DNA from: JAAYEA01 sp012689325
GTDB lineage: Bacteria > Chloroflexota > Anaerolineae > JAAYEA01
Direction: 5' to 3'
Length of the DNA stretch: 6,667 nt
Assembly: GCA_036841525.1 (NCBI GenBank)
Contig: DAITVZ010000135.1
Location: 1 to 6,667 of the forward strand
The notes under the pieces were generated by a model, which was given only the letters and a program-made list of their open reading frames with translations, ran no database searches and was not told the DNA's origin. Positions 1-6,385 of this stretch are shown here, piece after piece. Made by a program: the position numbers and the translations under genes. Numbering within the stretch: position 1 is the stretch's first letter; every line of letters begins with the position of its first letter.

Positions 1-192
1 CGCTTCTCGGCCACGCCGGTGGCGATGATCTTGTGTTTTATGGCCTTCTACGCCTTGCTCCACATCCTCACCTGGGCCATGCCGCGTTACCGCCTCCCCG
101 TGGACGCGGTGGCGATGCCCTTCGCCGCGCTGGCCCTCTCCGACCTCTGGTCGCGGCTGCAACGCTGGCGCCGCCGGCCGGCTGTAGCCTGA
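1..192 (+). CDS. C-terminal fragment of a GT39/ArnT-like membrane glycosyltransferase (5' end outside window)
   Basis: The reading frame is open from base 1 to a TGA at 190-192 and gives 63 residues. The fragment has a hydrophobic membrane-type stretch (about residues 7-26), then the segment PRYRLPVDAVAMPFAALAL, then a basic tail (RLQRWRRRP). An aromatic/basic R-Y/F-R-L-P-V-(D/E) motif followed by a last hydrophobic helix is typical of the C-terminal end of large multi-pass ArnT/PMT-like (GT39/GT83) glycosyltransferases, which move sugars from polyprenyl-phosphate donors outside the membrane. The assignment rests on this tail alone. Another multi-pass membrane protein of the polysaccharide machinery is possible. 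The downstream co-polymerase gene supports a surface-carbohydrate setting. The catalytic N-terminal part cannot be seen. Confidence 0.6.
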   Translation, partial: RFSATPVAMILCFMAFYALLHILTWAMPRYRLPVDAVAMPFAALALSDLWSRLQRWRRRPAVA

Positions 193-216
193 GCGCGCCG
201 ATGGGACACTGTGCGT

Positions 217-244
217 TTGACTCTCTGGGCGAGACCCGTATCCT
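217..244 (+). promoter_or_regulatory. Possible sigma70-type promoter ahead of the Wzz/BY-kinase gene
   Basis: A TTGACT box at 217-222 (five of six to consensus) and a TATCCT box at 239-244 (four of six) are separated by 16 bases. Transcription would start near 251, only about 24 bases before the ATG at 275, leaving just room for the GGGAAAGG ribosome-binding region. The element lies in the 82-base gap after the glycosyltransferase stop. The weak -10 box makes it uncertain, and read-through from upstream would serve equally well. Confidence 0.35.
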
Positions 245-274
245 GATGCGGGGCCCGGGAAAGGTGTCGTGCTG

Positions 275-1954
275 ATGGAACTAAAGCAATACGTCAACGT
301 CATCCTCAAATGGTTCTGGCTGATCGCGGCCTGCGTCATCGTGGCCTCGCTCTCCAGCTATCTCAGCACGCGCACCATCCCGCGCGTCTATCAAGCCACC
401 ACCACCGTGCGCGTGGGCCAGGCCATCGAGAAGGCCAACCCCAACTATCAAGAGTTCTACACCAGCGAGCAGTTGGCCCAGACCTACGCCGACATCGTCA
501 CCCGCCGCCCCATCCTGGAGGGCGTGGCCCAGGCGCTCAAGCTCGGCTACATCCCCAACCCGGGCAACATCACCGCCTCCCGCGTGCCCAATACCCAGCT
601 CTTGCAGATCAGCGTGCGCGATACCGATCCCCAGATGACCGTCAAGATCGCCGACGAGATCGCCAACCAGTTGATCCAGCAGAGCCCCACGGCCTCGGAC
701 ACGGTGGAGCGCGACCGTGCGTTCATCCTGGGCCAGATCGACGACCTGAAGGCCAAGATCGAGCAGACCACCGCCGAGATGGACGCCGAGCAGGCCAAGC
801 TCGACGCCGCCAGCAGCGCCCGCGCCATCCAGCAGTACCAGAGCAACATCGCCGCGCTGGACCAAAAGCGCAACAGCTATCAAGCCAACTATGCCGCGCT
901 GATGCAGAGCCTGCAGAGCGGGTCCATCAACTATATCTCCATCATCGAGCCGGCTCGCCTGCCCTCCGTGCCGATCAGCCCCAACGTGCGCCAGACGATC
1001 CTGCTGGCGGCAGCCATCGGCGCGGGGCTCGCCATCGCCGCGGCTTTCCTGCTGGAATACCTGGACGATACGGTCAAGACGCCCGAGGACGTAGAGCGGG
1101 TCATGGGGTTGACCACCCTGGGGGCCATCTCGACGATCCAGGATGTGCAGGATCCCGGCGATGTGCTGGTCACCTCCTTGGCGCCCAAGTCGCCGGTGGC
1201 CGAGGCCTATCGCGTGCTGCGCACCAACTTGCAGTTCGCCGGCGTGGGCAAGGCGAACTCGGTCTTTATGGTCACCAGCACCGAGGCGGGAGAAGGCAAG
1301 ACCACGACCCTGGCCAACCTGGGCGCGGTGCTGGCCCAGGCCGGCAAGCAGGTGATCCTGGTGGACACCGACCTGCGGCGTTCGACCCTGCACCAGGTCT
1401 TTGGCATGGCCAATAGCATCGGCCTGACCAGCATGCTGCTCGACGAGAGCTTGGGCGTGCATGATGTGGTGGTGCCCACCCACATCCCCAACCTGCGGCT
1501 GCTCACCAGCGGCCCGCGCCCGCCCAACCCCGCCGAGCTGCTGGAGCATCCGCGCATGGACGAGATCATCGCCCTGCTTCGGGCGGACGCCGACCTGGTG
1601 ATCCTGGACACGCCGCCGGTGCTGGCGGTGGCCGATGCCACCATCATGTCCTCCAGGGTGGATGGCGTGGTGATGGTGGTCCTGATGGGGGGGACCCGCA
1701 CCGAGCTCTGCCGTCGCGCGGTGCAGGCGCTGCGCCAGGTGAACGCCCGCCTGATGGGCGCGGTGATGAACAAGGTCACCCACAGCCGCGGCGGGTACTA
1801 TTACTACTACTATGACGCCAGCGATGGCACGGGCGCCGTGCGGCGGCGTCGCCGGCGCGAGTCCAGCCCCCTGGCGCGCGCCTTCCCCTTCCTCTACGGC
1901 CGTTCCTCCCGCCATGCCTCGCGGGGGGCGCCTGAGGATCGTTCCGCATCGTGA
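275..1954 (+). CDS. Polysaccharide co-polymerase fused to tyrosine autokinase (Wzz / BY-kinase, Wzc/CpsD-like)
   Basis: This 559-residue inner-membrane protein would control chain length and export of a surface polysaccharide through cycles of tyrosine autophosphorylation. From the N-terminus it shows: a Wzz domain with a first membrane helix at about 13-31; an extracytoplasmic region with a predicted coiled coil at about 142-215; a Pro-rich PSVPISP segment and a second helix at about 242-260; and a cytosolic BY-kinase domain. The kinase has EAYRVLR at 310-316 (the ExxRxxR oligomerisation motif), Walker A EAGEGKTTT with Lys342, Walker A' VILVDTD at 360-366, PPNPAELL at 416-423 and Walker B VILDTPP at 442-448. 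Six consecutive tyrosines (508-513) form the autophosphorylation cluster, followed by a basic tail with six arginines (523-528). I chose ATG 275 over GTG 269 because AAGG at 261-264 lies 10 bases before the ATG but only 4 before the GTG. No cognate phosphatase gene is visible in the window. Family assignment is firm; the polymer made is unknown. Confidence 0.95.
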   Translation: MELKQYVNVILKWFWLIAACVIVASLSSYLSTRTIPRVYQATTTVRVGQAIEKANPNYQEFYTSEQLAQTYADIVTRRPILEGVAQALKLGYIPNPGNITASRVPNTQLLQISVRDTDPQMTVKIADEIANQLIQQSPTASDTVERDRAFILGQIDDLKAKIEQTTAEMDAEQAKLDAASSARAIQQYQSNIAALDQKRNSYQANYAALMQSLQSGSINYISIIEPARLPSVPISPNVRQTILLAAAIGAGLAIAAAFLLEYLDDTVKTPEDVERVMGLTTLGAISTIQDVQDPGDVLVTSLAPKSPVAEAYRVLRTNLQFAGVGKANSVFMVTSTEAGEGKTTTLANLGAVLAQAGKQVILVDTDLRRSTLHQVFGMANSIGLTSMLLDESLGVHDVVVPTHIPNLRLLTSGPRPPNPAELLEHPRMDEIIALLRADADLVILDTPPVLAVADATIMSSRVDGVVMVVLMGGTRTELCRRAVQALRQVNARLMGAVMNKVTHSRGGYYYYYYDASDGTGAVRRRRRRESSPLARAFPFLYGRSSRHASRGAPEDRSAS

Positions 1955-2021
1955 GGCGCGCCCAACGGCTGGTCCCCCCTGGACGCGATCTCTTCTTTCC
2001 CGGCCCCCCTGGTTGCCCCAC

Positions 2022-2027
2022 AGGTGA
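2022..2027 (+). promoter_or_regulatory. Ribosome-binding site (AGGTGA) that sets the DUF4012 start
   Basis: AGGTGA matches the anti-Shine-Dalgarno end of 16S rRNA and lies 9 bases before the ATG at 2037. A second purine block, AAGAGG at 2031-2036, touches the start codon directly, too close to serve this ATG. The AGGTGA site is therefore the likely one and supports 2037 as the true start. Confidence 0.55.
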
Positions 2028-2036
2028 CATAAGAGG

Positions 2037-4043
2037 ATGAACCGGGCGCGTCTCCCGCTGGGTCGCCTGCTGGTCGTCTTGCTCGCGCTGGCGCTGGTGG
2101 CCTGGATCGCCATCAAGGCGATCCGCGTCCGGCCGCACGCGCAGGCCTTGGTGCGCCTGGCCCCGCGCTTTCAGGCGCTGGCGCAAGGGGGCCTGGGGCT
2201 GGAGAGCCTGGAGGCGGGGCAGGTGGCTGCCCTGCTCGACGACCTCGGCCTGTTGGAGGCCAGCCTGCGCGGGCTGCGCGCCGAGTTCCCGCTGGCGCTG
2301 GCCCTGTGCCCGCATCTGGGGTGGCTGCCCAAGGTCGGCGCCGAGGTGGCCGCCGCGCCCGCCGCCCTGGACATGGGCATCGAGCTGGTCTCCGCGGGCT
2401 GGTGGGGCCTCCTGGGCGCCGAGCCGCTCCTCGATCTCGTGCCGCAGTTGCTGCTTCCCGGCGCCGAGGCGCCCCTGGCCCAGGGGCTGCGGCGCCTCTC
2501 GGTCAGCCAGCGCTACCTTCTTCAGTCCGGCGATGCCCTGGGCCGCGCGGCCGACGCGCGCCAGCGCTTCGACGCGACCGGGTTTATGCCCGCCCTGGGG
2601 AGCCTGCTCGGCCGGCTGGACGAGGTCCTGCCGCTGGCGCAGGCCGGGCTGGAGGGCGTGGTGCTGGCGCCAGCGCTCCTAAAGGGCGAGGGCCCGACCA
2701 CCGTGCTGCTCCTGGCCCAGAACAGCCACGAGCTGCGCCCCACCGGCGGGCAGATCTCCGGCGTGGGGACGCTGGCGGTGGATGGCGGGCAGATCCTCGA
2801 GCTGGCGCTAAAGGATAGCTACGCTTACGATAGTTCCCACCTCAAGGTCTACCCCCCCGCTCCGGCGCCGCTGGCCCGCTACATGTGGGCCGGCATCCTG
2901 CTCCTGCGCGACGCCAACTGGTCGCCCGACTTTCCCACTTCGGCGGAGGTGGCCGCCAACCTCTACGAGCTCTCCGAGCCAGGCTCGCCGGTGGACACGG
3001 TGGTCGCCGCGGACCTCATCGCCGTGCAACGGCTGCTGGACGCCGTCTCGCCCCTCACCGTGGAGGGGTACCCGGAGGCCATCACCGGCGAGAACGTCAT
3101 CGCGATGTTGCAGCAGTATTGGGCCGCGCCCGTGGGCGAGGCGACCATCGAGCAGCAGGCCACCAGCGACTGGTGGCAGCATCGCAAGGACGTGATGGGC
3201 GATCTGCTGGCCGCCGCGCTGGACAAGGTGCGGGGGGACCCCTGGAGCATCGACCTGAGCCAGTTGGGGTCGGCGCTGATGGGCAGCCTGCGGGGGCGCC
3301 ACCTGCTGCTCTATGCGCGCGACCCGGAGGCCGCCGCGCTGCTGGCCAGCCGCGGCTGGGATGGCGCGCTGCGCCAGGCCGAGGGCGACTATGCCATGGT
3401 GGTGGACGCCAACCTGGGCTTCAACAAGGTGGACGCCCAGATCGAGCGGAGCATCGACTATCGCGTGGATCTCTCCCAGTCGCCGCCGCAGGCGCTGATG
3501 ACCCTGACCTACGCCAATCGCAGCCCCGCTACGGGCGACCTCTGTCGCCATGAGGACCTGGCCGACCGCCGCTACTACCAGGCCAGCCGCTACGAGGATC
3601 TCATGCAGGGCTGCTACTGGGACTATCTGCGGCTCTATTTCCCCGCGGGCGCCAGCGACCTGCGCGCCGATGTGGGGGGCGCCCCGCTGGACCTGACCTT
3701 CGAGCGGGACAAGATGGCCTTGGGCGCGTTCCTGCTGGTCCCGCCCGGGCAGTCGCGGCAGGTGCGCTTCGCCTACCGCTTGCCGGAAGATGTCACCGCG
3801 GCGGGCCCCTACCGCCTGTTGCTGCAAAAGCAGGCGGGGTTGGCCGACGTGCCCTGGCAGGTGACGCTGCGCTCTGGGCGGCGCGCCTGGGCCTTCGCGG
3901 GGCGGTTGAACCAGGATGTGGAGCTGGAGCTGGCCAGGGACGCCCGGTTGGCCCCTCTTTGGTGGGCGGTTCCCCTGGGCTTGGTCCTGTTGGGTGCGGG
4001 CTGGTGGCTGCGCAGGCCGGATCATCTGGAGAGGGCGAGGTAG
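2037..4043 (+). CDS. DUF4012-family protein with a membrane segment at each end
   Basis: This 668-residue protein has a basic N-terminus and a membrane helix at about 9-27, a very long middle region, and a second helix at about 641-658 followed by a basic tail (RRPDHLERAR). The positive charges predict both ends in the cytosol and roughly 610 residues outside the membrane. Family hallmarks in the middle are QNSHELRPTGGQISG at 228-242, the segment around KDSYAYDSS, RDANWSPDFP at 291-300, and the stretch after it that includes VVAADLIAVQRLLDAVSPL. I recognise these as DUF4012, a family of unknown biochemical role often found beside polysaccharide genes in Chloroflexota and Actinobacteria. Near the C-terminus, Cys503 and Cys526 flank a Tyr-rich stretch leading into DYLRLYFP and could form a disulfide; Cys91 is the only other cysteine I noted. 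The gene starts 82 bases after the kinase and ends 14 bases before the HTH gene, so co-transcription is likely. A role in polymer assembly or attachment is inference from context only. Confidence 0.88.
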   Translation: MNRARLPLGRLLVVLLALALVAWIAIKAIRVRPHAQALVRLAPRFQALAQGGLGLESLEAGQVAALLDDLGLLEASLRGLRAEFPLALALCPHLGWLPKVGAEVAAAPAALDMGIELVSAGWWGLLGAEPLLDLVPQLLLPGAEAPLAQGLRRLSVSQRYLLQSGDALGRAADARQRFDATGFMPALGSLLGRLDEVLPLAQAGLEGVVLAPALLKGEGPTTVLLLAQNSHELRPTGGQISGVGTLAVDGGQILELALKDSYAYDSSHLKVYPPAPAPLARYMWAGILLLRDANWSPDFPTSAEVAANLYELSEPGSPVDTVVAADLIAVQRLLDAVSPLTVEGYPEAITGENVIAMLQQYWAAPVGEATIEQQATSDWWQHRKDVMGDLLAAALDKVRGDPWSIDLSQLGSALMGSLRGRHLLLYARDPEAAALLASRGWDGALRQAEGDYAMVVDANLGFNKVDAQIERSIDYRVDLSQSPPQALMTLTYANRSPATGDLCRHEDLADRRYYQASRYEDLMQGCYWDYLRLYFPAGASDLRADVGGAPLDLTFERDKMALGAFLLVPPGQSRQVRFAYRLPEDVTAAGPYRLLLQKQAGLADVPWQVTLRSGRRAWAFAGRLNQDVELELARDARLAPLWWAVPLGLVLLGAGWWLRRPDHLERAR

Positions 4044-4057
4044 CGAGGAGCGCCAAA

Positions 4058-4270
4058 ATGGAAGAAGTGCTCAAGGTGGAAGAGGTGGCCGGGATCCTGA
4101 AGGTGAGCAAGGCGACGGTGCAGCGCTGGTGCGCGGCGGGCAAGCTCCCCGCCTTCAAGATCGGCCAGCACTGGCGGATCAGCGGCGCCAAGCTGCGGCA
4201 TTTCATCGCCGGCGTGCCCGAACCGGAGGTCGAGGAGCTGGCCGTCAGCAAGGTTTCCGGCGCCTCTTGA
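4058..4270 (+). CDS. Small excisionase/MerR-type helix-turn-helix DNA-binding protein
   Basis: The product has 70 residues. Residues 4-41 (VLKVEEVAGILKVSKATVQRW to the KIGQHWRI wing) form the winged HTH typical of the excisionase-like HTH_17 / MerR superfamily: a VEEVAxxLxVS helix pair, the recognition segment TVQRWCAAGKLPAFKIG, and the GxxWRI beta wing. An acidic tail (EPEVEELAVSKVSGAS) follows. Its size and layout also resemble the small actinobacterial regulator BldC. I chose the ATG at 4058 because GAGGAG at 4045-4050 lies 7 bases upstream; the same frame stays open further upstream but there it overlaps the DUF4012 gene out of frame. With only 14 bases after the DUF4012 stop it is probably co-transcribed, and it sits just upstream of a promoter carrying a dyad element. 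Despite the family name there is no integrase nearby, so a transcriptional regulator is more likely than a recombination factor. Its target is unknown. Confidence 0.88.
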   Translation: MEEVLKVEEVAGILKVSKATVQRWCAAGKLPAFKIGQHWRISGAKLRHFIAGVPEPEVEELAVSKVSGAS

Positions 4271-4275
4271 CCGCG

Positions 4276-4294
4276 CTCGGGGACGATGCCCGAG
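4276..4294. other. Short hairpin after the HTH gene
   Basis: CTCGGG (4276-4281) and CCCGAG (4289-4294) form a six-base-pair stem around a seven-base loop, starting 6 bases after the HTH stop codon. No T-run follows, so it is at best a weak or factor-dependent terminator or a 3'-end stabiliser for the upstream operon. Stems of this size are common by chance in GC-rich DNA. Confidence 0.25.
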
Positions 4295-4309
4295 GTTGCT
4301 CCTGCCATC

Positions 4310-4338
4310 TGGACAGTTTCGCCGGTCCGGCGTATACT
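4310..4338 (+). promoter_or_regulatory. Strong sigma70-type promoter for the epimerase-kinase operon
   Basis: TGGACA at 4310-4315 (five of six to TTGACA) and TATACT at 4333-4338 (five of six to TATAAT) are separated by exactly 17 bases. The predicted start is near 4345, giving a leader of about 32 bases that includes AGGAAGGTG (4361-4369) before the ATG at 4377. It is the only convincing promoter in this gap and implies that the sugar-nucleotide genes are transcribed separately from the upstream membrane genes. The spacer and both boxes are overlapped by an inverted repeat, so regulation by a DNA-binding protein is plausible. Confidence 0.7.
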
Positions 4339-4341
4339 GTC
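4312..4341. repeat. Composite dyad-symmetric element spanning the promoter (operator candidate)
   Basis: Outer arms GACAGT (4312-4317) and ACTGTC (4336-4341) are exact reverse complements. Inner arms CGCCGG (4320-4325) and CCGGCG (4327-4332) are also exact, around a single central T at 4326. The outer and inner arms are joined by TT on the left and TAT on the right, so the two symmetries are offset by half a base. The element covers most of the -35 box, the whole spacer and the -10 box. No T-run follows, which argues against an intrinsic terminator. An operator for a dimeric or tetrameric repressor is the simplest reading; the bound protein is unknown. Confidence 0.55.
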
Positions 4342-4347
4342 GCCGAT

Positions 4348-4357
4348 TTGACGTCAA
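4348..4357. repeat. Ten-base perfect palindrome TTGACGTCAA in the epimerase leader
   Basis: TTGACGTCAA equals its own reverse complement and lies just after the predicted transcription start, about 20 bases before the epimerase ATG. It could be a second operator. Palindromes of this length are expected several times by chance in a window this size, so only the position makes it notable. Confidence 0.3.
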
Positions 4358-4376
4358 GCGAGGAAGGTGCAGTCAC

Positions 4377-5303
4377 ATGAAGATCCTGGTTACGGGTGGC
4401 GCGGGTTTCATCGGCTCTCACGTCGTCGATCGCTTTATCGCCGAGGGCCACGACGTGGTGGTGGTGGATAACCTCTCCACGGGACGGCGCGCCAATCTCA
4501 ACCCCAAAGCGACTTTTTACGAGATGGATTTGCGGAGCCCCCAGCTCGCCGAGGTCTTTGAGCGCGAGCGCCCCGAGGCGATCGATCACCACGCCGCGCA
4601 GGCCGAGGTGCGGCGCTCGGTGGCCGATCCCGTCTTTGATGCCGAGGTGAACATCCTGGGGTCGCTCAACCTGCTGCAGAACGCGGCCAAGTACGGCGTG
4701 CGCAAGGCCATCTACATCTCTAGCGGCGGGGCCATCTATGGCGAGCCCGAGTACATGCCCTGCGATGAAAAGCACCCCGTGCGGCCGATGAGCCCCTATG
4801 GCGTCACCAAGCACACCGTCGAGCATTACTTGTACCTCTACAAGCAACTGCACGGCCTGGACTATACGGTGTTGCGCTACGCCAACGTCTACGGGCCCCG
4901 GCAAGACCCCAACGGCGAGGCGGGCGTGGTGGCGATCTTTGTGGGCCAGATGCTCAACGGCGGCAAGCCGATCATCTATGGCGATGGCCGCCAGGAGCGC
5001 GATTTCGTCTACGTGGCCGATTGCGCCCGCGCCAACGCCCTGGCCCTGACCCGCGGCGAGGGGGAGGCCTTTAACATCGGCAGCGGCGTCCCGCTGTCCG
5101 TGAACGGGCTCTTTGAGCTGCTCAAGCAGATCACGGGTTACGCCGGGGAGGCTCGCTATGGCTCGGCCAAGGCGGGCGACATCCTGCGCATCTATCTCGA
5201 TGCCAGCAAGGCCAAGCGCGAGCTGGGCTGGGAGCCCACGGTCAGCTTGAACCGCGGCCTGATGGAGACGGTCGAGTTCGTCCGCCAGGCCAGGGCCAAA
5301 TAG
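4377..5303 (+). CDS. NAD-dependent sugar-nucleotide epimerase (GalE-like, extended SDR)
   Basis: This 308-residue cytosolic enzyme probably interconverts UDP-hexoses (UDP-glucose 4-epimerase type) to supply precursors for polysaccharide. The N-terminal Rossmann fold opens with MKILVTGGAGFIGSHVVD (GxxGxxG at 7-13), followed by VVVVDNLSTG, with an acidic residue that reads NAD in preference to NADP. The catalytic Tyr141 and Lys145 lie in SPYGVTKH. The C-terminal substrate region shows LRYANVYGPRQDPNGEAGVVAIF, DGRQERDFVYVAD, NIGSG and ELGWEP. All are standard for the family and the length is normal. In SSGGAIYG (115-122) the position of the E. coli GalE catalytic Ser124 is Gly117, with Ser115 and Ser116 just before it; many bacterial and archaeal GalE-like proteins share this pattern. 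I chose ATG 4377 because AGGAAGGTG lies directly upstream, whereas the frame's earlier ATG lies upstream of the promoter. The exact substrate cannot be read; a dehydratase or another epimerase specificity is possible. Confidence 0.9.
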   Translation: MKILVTGGAGFIGSHVVDRFIAEGHDVVVVDNLSTGRRANLNPKATFYEMDLRSPQLAEVFERERPEAIDHHAAQAEVRRSVADPVFDAEVNILGSLNLLQNAAKYGVRKAIYISSGGAIYGEPEYMPCDEKHPVRPMSPYGVTKHTVEHYLYLYKQLHGLDYTVLRYANVYGPRQDPNGEAGVVAIFVGQMLNGGKPIIYGDGRQERDFVYVADCARANALALTRGEGEAFNIGSGVPLSVNGLFELLKQITGYAGEARYGSAKAGDILRIYLDASKAKRELGWEPTVSLNRGLMETVEFVRQARAK

Positions 5304-5313
5304 GGGGACGGCC

Positions 5314-6324
5314 ATGAGAGTATCGGCGACGGTGCCCACCCGCATCGACCTGGCCGGTGGGACGCTGGATATCTATCCGCTGTACCTCTTTGAGGATGGC
5401 GGCCTGACCCTGAACGCCGCCATCGATGTGTGCGGGCACGTGACGGTCCAGACCCGCCCGGATCGGCGCATCGTCATTCGCTCCGATGACCGGCACGCCG
5501 CGGAAGAGATCGCCGATCTGGAGTCCATGGCGCTGGGCGGCGACCTGGACCTGGTGAAGCGGGCCTTGCGCCATTACCGGCCCGCGCAGGGGCTGGACAT
5601 CTCGCTGCGCAGCGAGGTGCCGCAGGGCTCCGGGCTGGGCGCCTCGTCGGCGCTGCTGATGGCGCTCTCCAGCGCGCTGAACGAGGTGCAGGGGCTGGGG
5701 CTCTCCCGGGAGCGGATCATCGATCTGGGGGCCAACATCGAGGCCCAGGTGATCAGCATCCCCACGGGCAAGCAGGACTATTTCCCGCCGCTGTACGGCG
5801 GCGTCTGTTGCATCTGGTTCGATGTGGGCGGCTTTCGCCTGGAGTCGCTCTCCGCGGGCAACCATCTCGCGGAGCTGTTGAACCAGCGCCTCATCCTCTC
5901 GCACACCAACATCTCGCGCTTTTCGGGCATCACCAACTGGGCCATGTTGCGCCGCTACATCGAGCGCGAGGGCGACACGGTGGCGCGCATCCACCACATC
6001 AAAGAGGTGGCGCTGGCCATGCGCGAGTGCCTCCGGCGCCTCGATGTGGACGGCCTGGCCGAGCTGCTGGCGCGCGAGTGGGACAACCGCAAGGGCCTGG
6101 CGGCCGGCGTGACCACGCCGGAGGTGGAAGCCATGGTCGCCGCGGCCCAGCGCGAGGGCGCCCTGGCCAGCAAGCTCTGCGGCGCGGGCGGCGGCGGGGG
6201 CATGATCACCTACGCGCCGCCGGAACGGGTCCCGGCGGTCAAGCAGGCGCTGGGGCGGGCGGGGGCCACGGTGATGGATTTCCGGATCGTGGACCAGGGG
6301 CTGCGGATGGCCGTGGAGCCCTGA
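5314..6324 (+). CDS. GHMP-family sugar kinase (HddA / COG2605-like)
   Basis: This 336-residue cytosolic enzyme would transfer phosphate from ATP to a sugar or sugar phosphate. The N-terminus VSATVPTRIDLAGGTLDI matches the substrate-binding motif 1 of this branch (commonly APTRISFAGGGTD). Motif 2, the ATP-binding PxxxGLGSS-type loop, reads VPQGSGLGASSA at 102-113. GKQDYFPPLYGG at 152-163 carries the likely catalytic Asp155. Motif 3, KLCGAGGGGGMITY, starts at 287. The layout is closest to D-glycero-D-manno-heptose 7-phosphate kinase and related predicted kinases, rather than to galactokinase or mevalonate kinase. No other heptose-pathway gene (gmhA, gmhB, hddC) is visible, so the substrate stays open. 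The gene begins 10 bases after the epimerase stop with a GGGGGA ribosome site at 5303-5308, overlapping the last base of that stop, so the two are almost certainly one operon. It ends 19 bases before a strong terminator. Confidence 0.87.
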   Translation: MRVSATVPTRIDLAGGTLDIYPLYLFEDGGLTLNAAIDVCGHVTVQTRPDRRIVIRSDDRHAAEEIADLESMALGGDLDLVKRALRHYRPAQGLDISLRSEVPQGSGLGASSALLMALSSALNEVQGLGLSRERIIDLGANIEAQVISIPTGKQDYFPPLYGGVCCIWFDVGGFRLESLSAGNHLAELLNQRLILSHTNISRFSGITNWAMLRRYIEREGDTVARIHHIKEVALAMRECLRRLDVDGLAELLAREWDNRKGLAAGVTTPEVEAMVAAAQREGALASKLCGAGGGGGMITYAPPERVPAVKQALGRAGATVMDFRIVDQGLRMAVEP

Positions 6325-6343
6325 ACCAGGGGCGAGGAGAACG

Positions 6344-6379
6344 AAAAAGAGCGACCAGATCACTGGTCGCTCTTTTTTT
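6344..6379. terminator. Bidirectional intrinsic terminator between convergent genes
   Basis: AAAAAGAGCGACCAG (6344-6358) pairs perfectly with CTGGTCGCTCTTTTT (6363-6377) around the loop ATCA. Seven Ts (6373-6379) follow the stem on the plus strand, and the five As at 6344-6348 give five Ts on the minus strand. It therefore ends the epimerase-kinase operon from the left and the tRNA transcript from the right; the tRNA 3' end is at 6386, 6 bases from the element. Confidence 0.93.
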
Positions 6380-6385
6380 GCGCAG

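Noticed and set aside
33..275. Plus-strand 80-codon open frame at the left edge
   Set aside because: It is Pro/Arg/Ala-rich and out of frame with the glycosyltransferase tail, which explains bases 1-192 better.
1955..2021. Gap between the kinase and DUF4012 genes checked for a promoter or terminator
   Set aside because: It is C-rich and I see no convincing -35/-10 pair or stem with a T-run, so the two genes are best treated as co-transcribed.
281..2116. Long minus-strand open frame opposite the kinase gene
   Set aside because: It is rich in His, Gly, Gln and Arg with no recognisable domain, as expected for the antisense shadow of a GC-rich gene. The plus strand holds an unmistakable kinase here.
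2808..4025. Long minus-strand open frame opposite the DUF4012 gene
   Set aside because: Antisense shadow with low-complexity composition; the plus strand carries conserved family motifs over the same stretch.
3959..4057. Upstream extension of the HTH gene by 33 codons
   Set aside because: The extra residues only overlap the end of the DUF4012 gene in another frame; the ATG at 4058 has a well-placed ribosome site and gives a normal-size HTH protein.
4245..6363. Two overlapping minus-strand open frames opposite the epimerase and sugar kinase
   Set aside because: Both lie against strongly conserved plus-strand enzymes, cross the promoter gap and terminator, and show no domain of their own.
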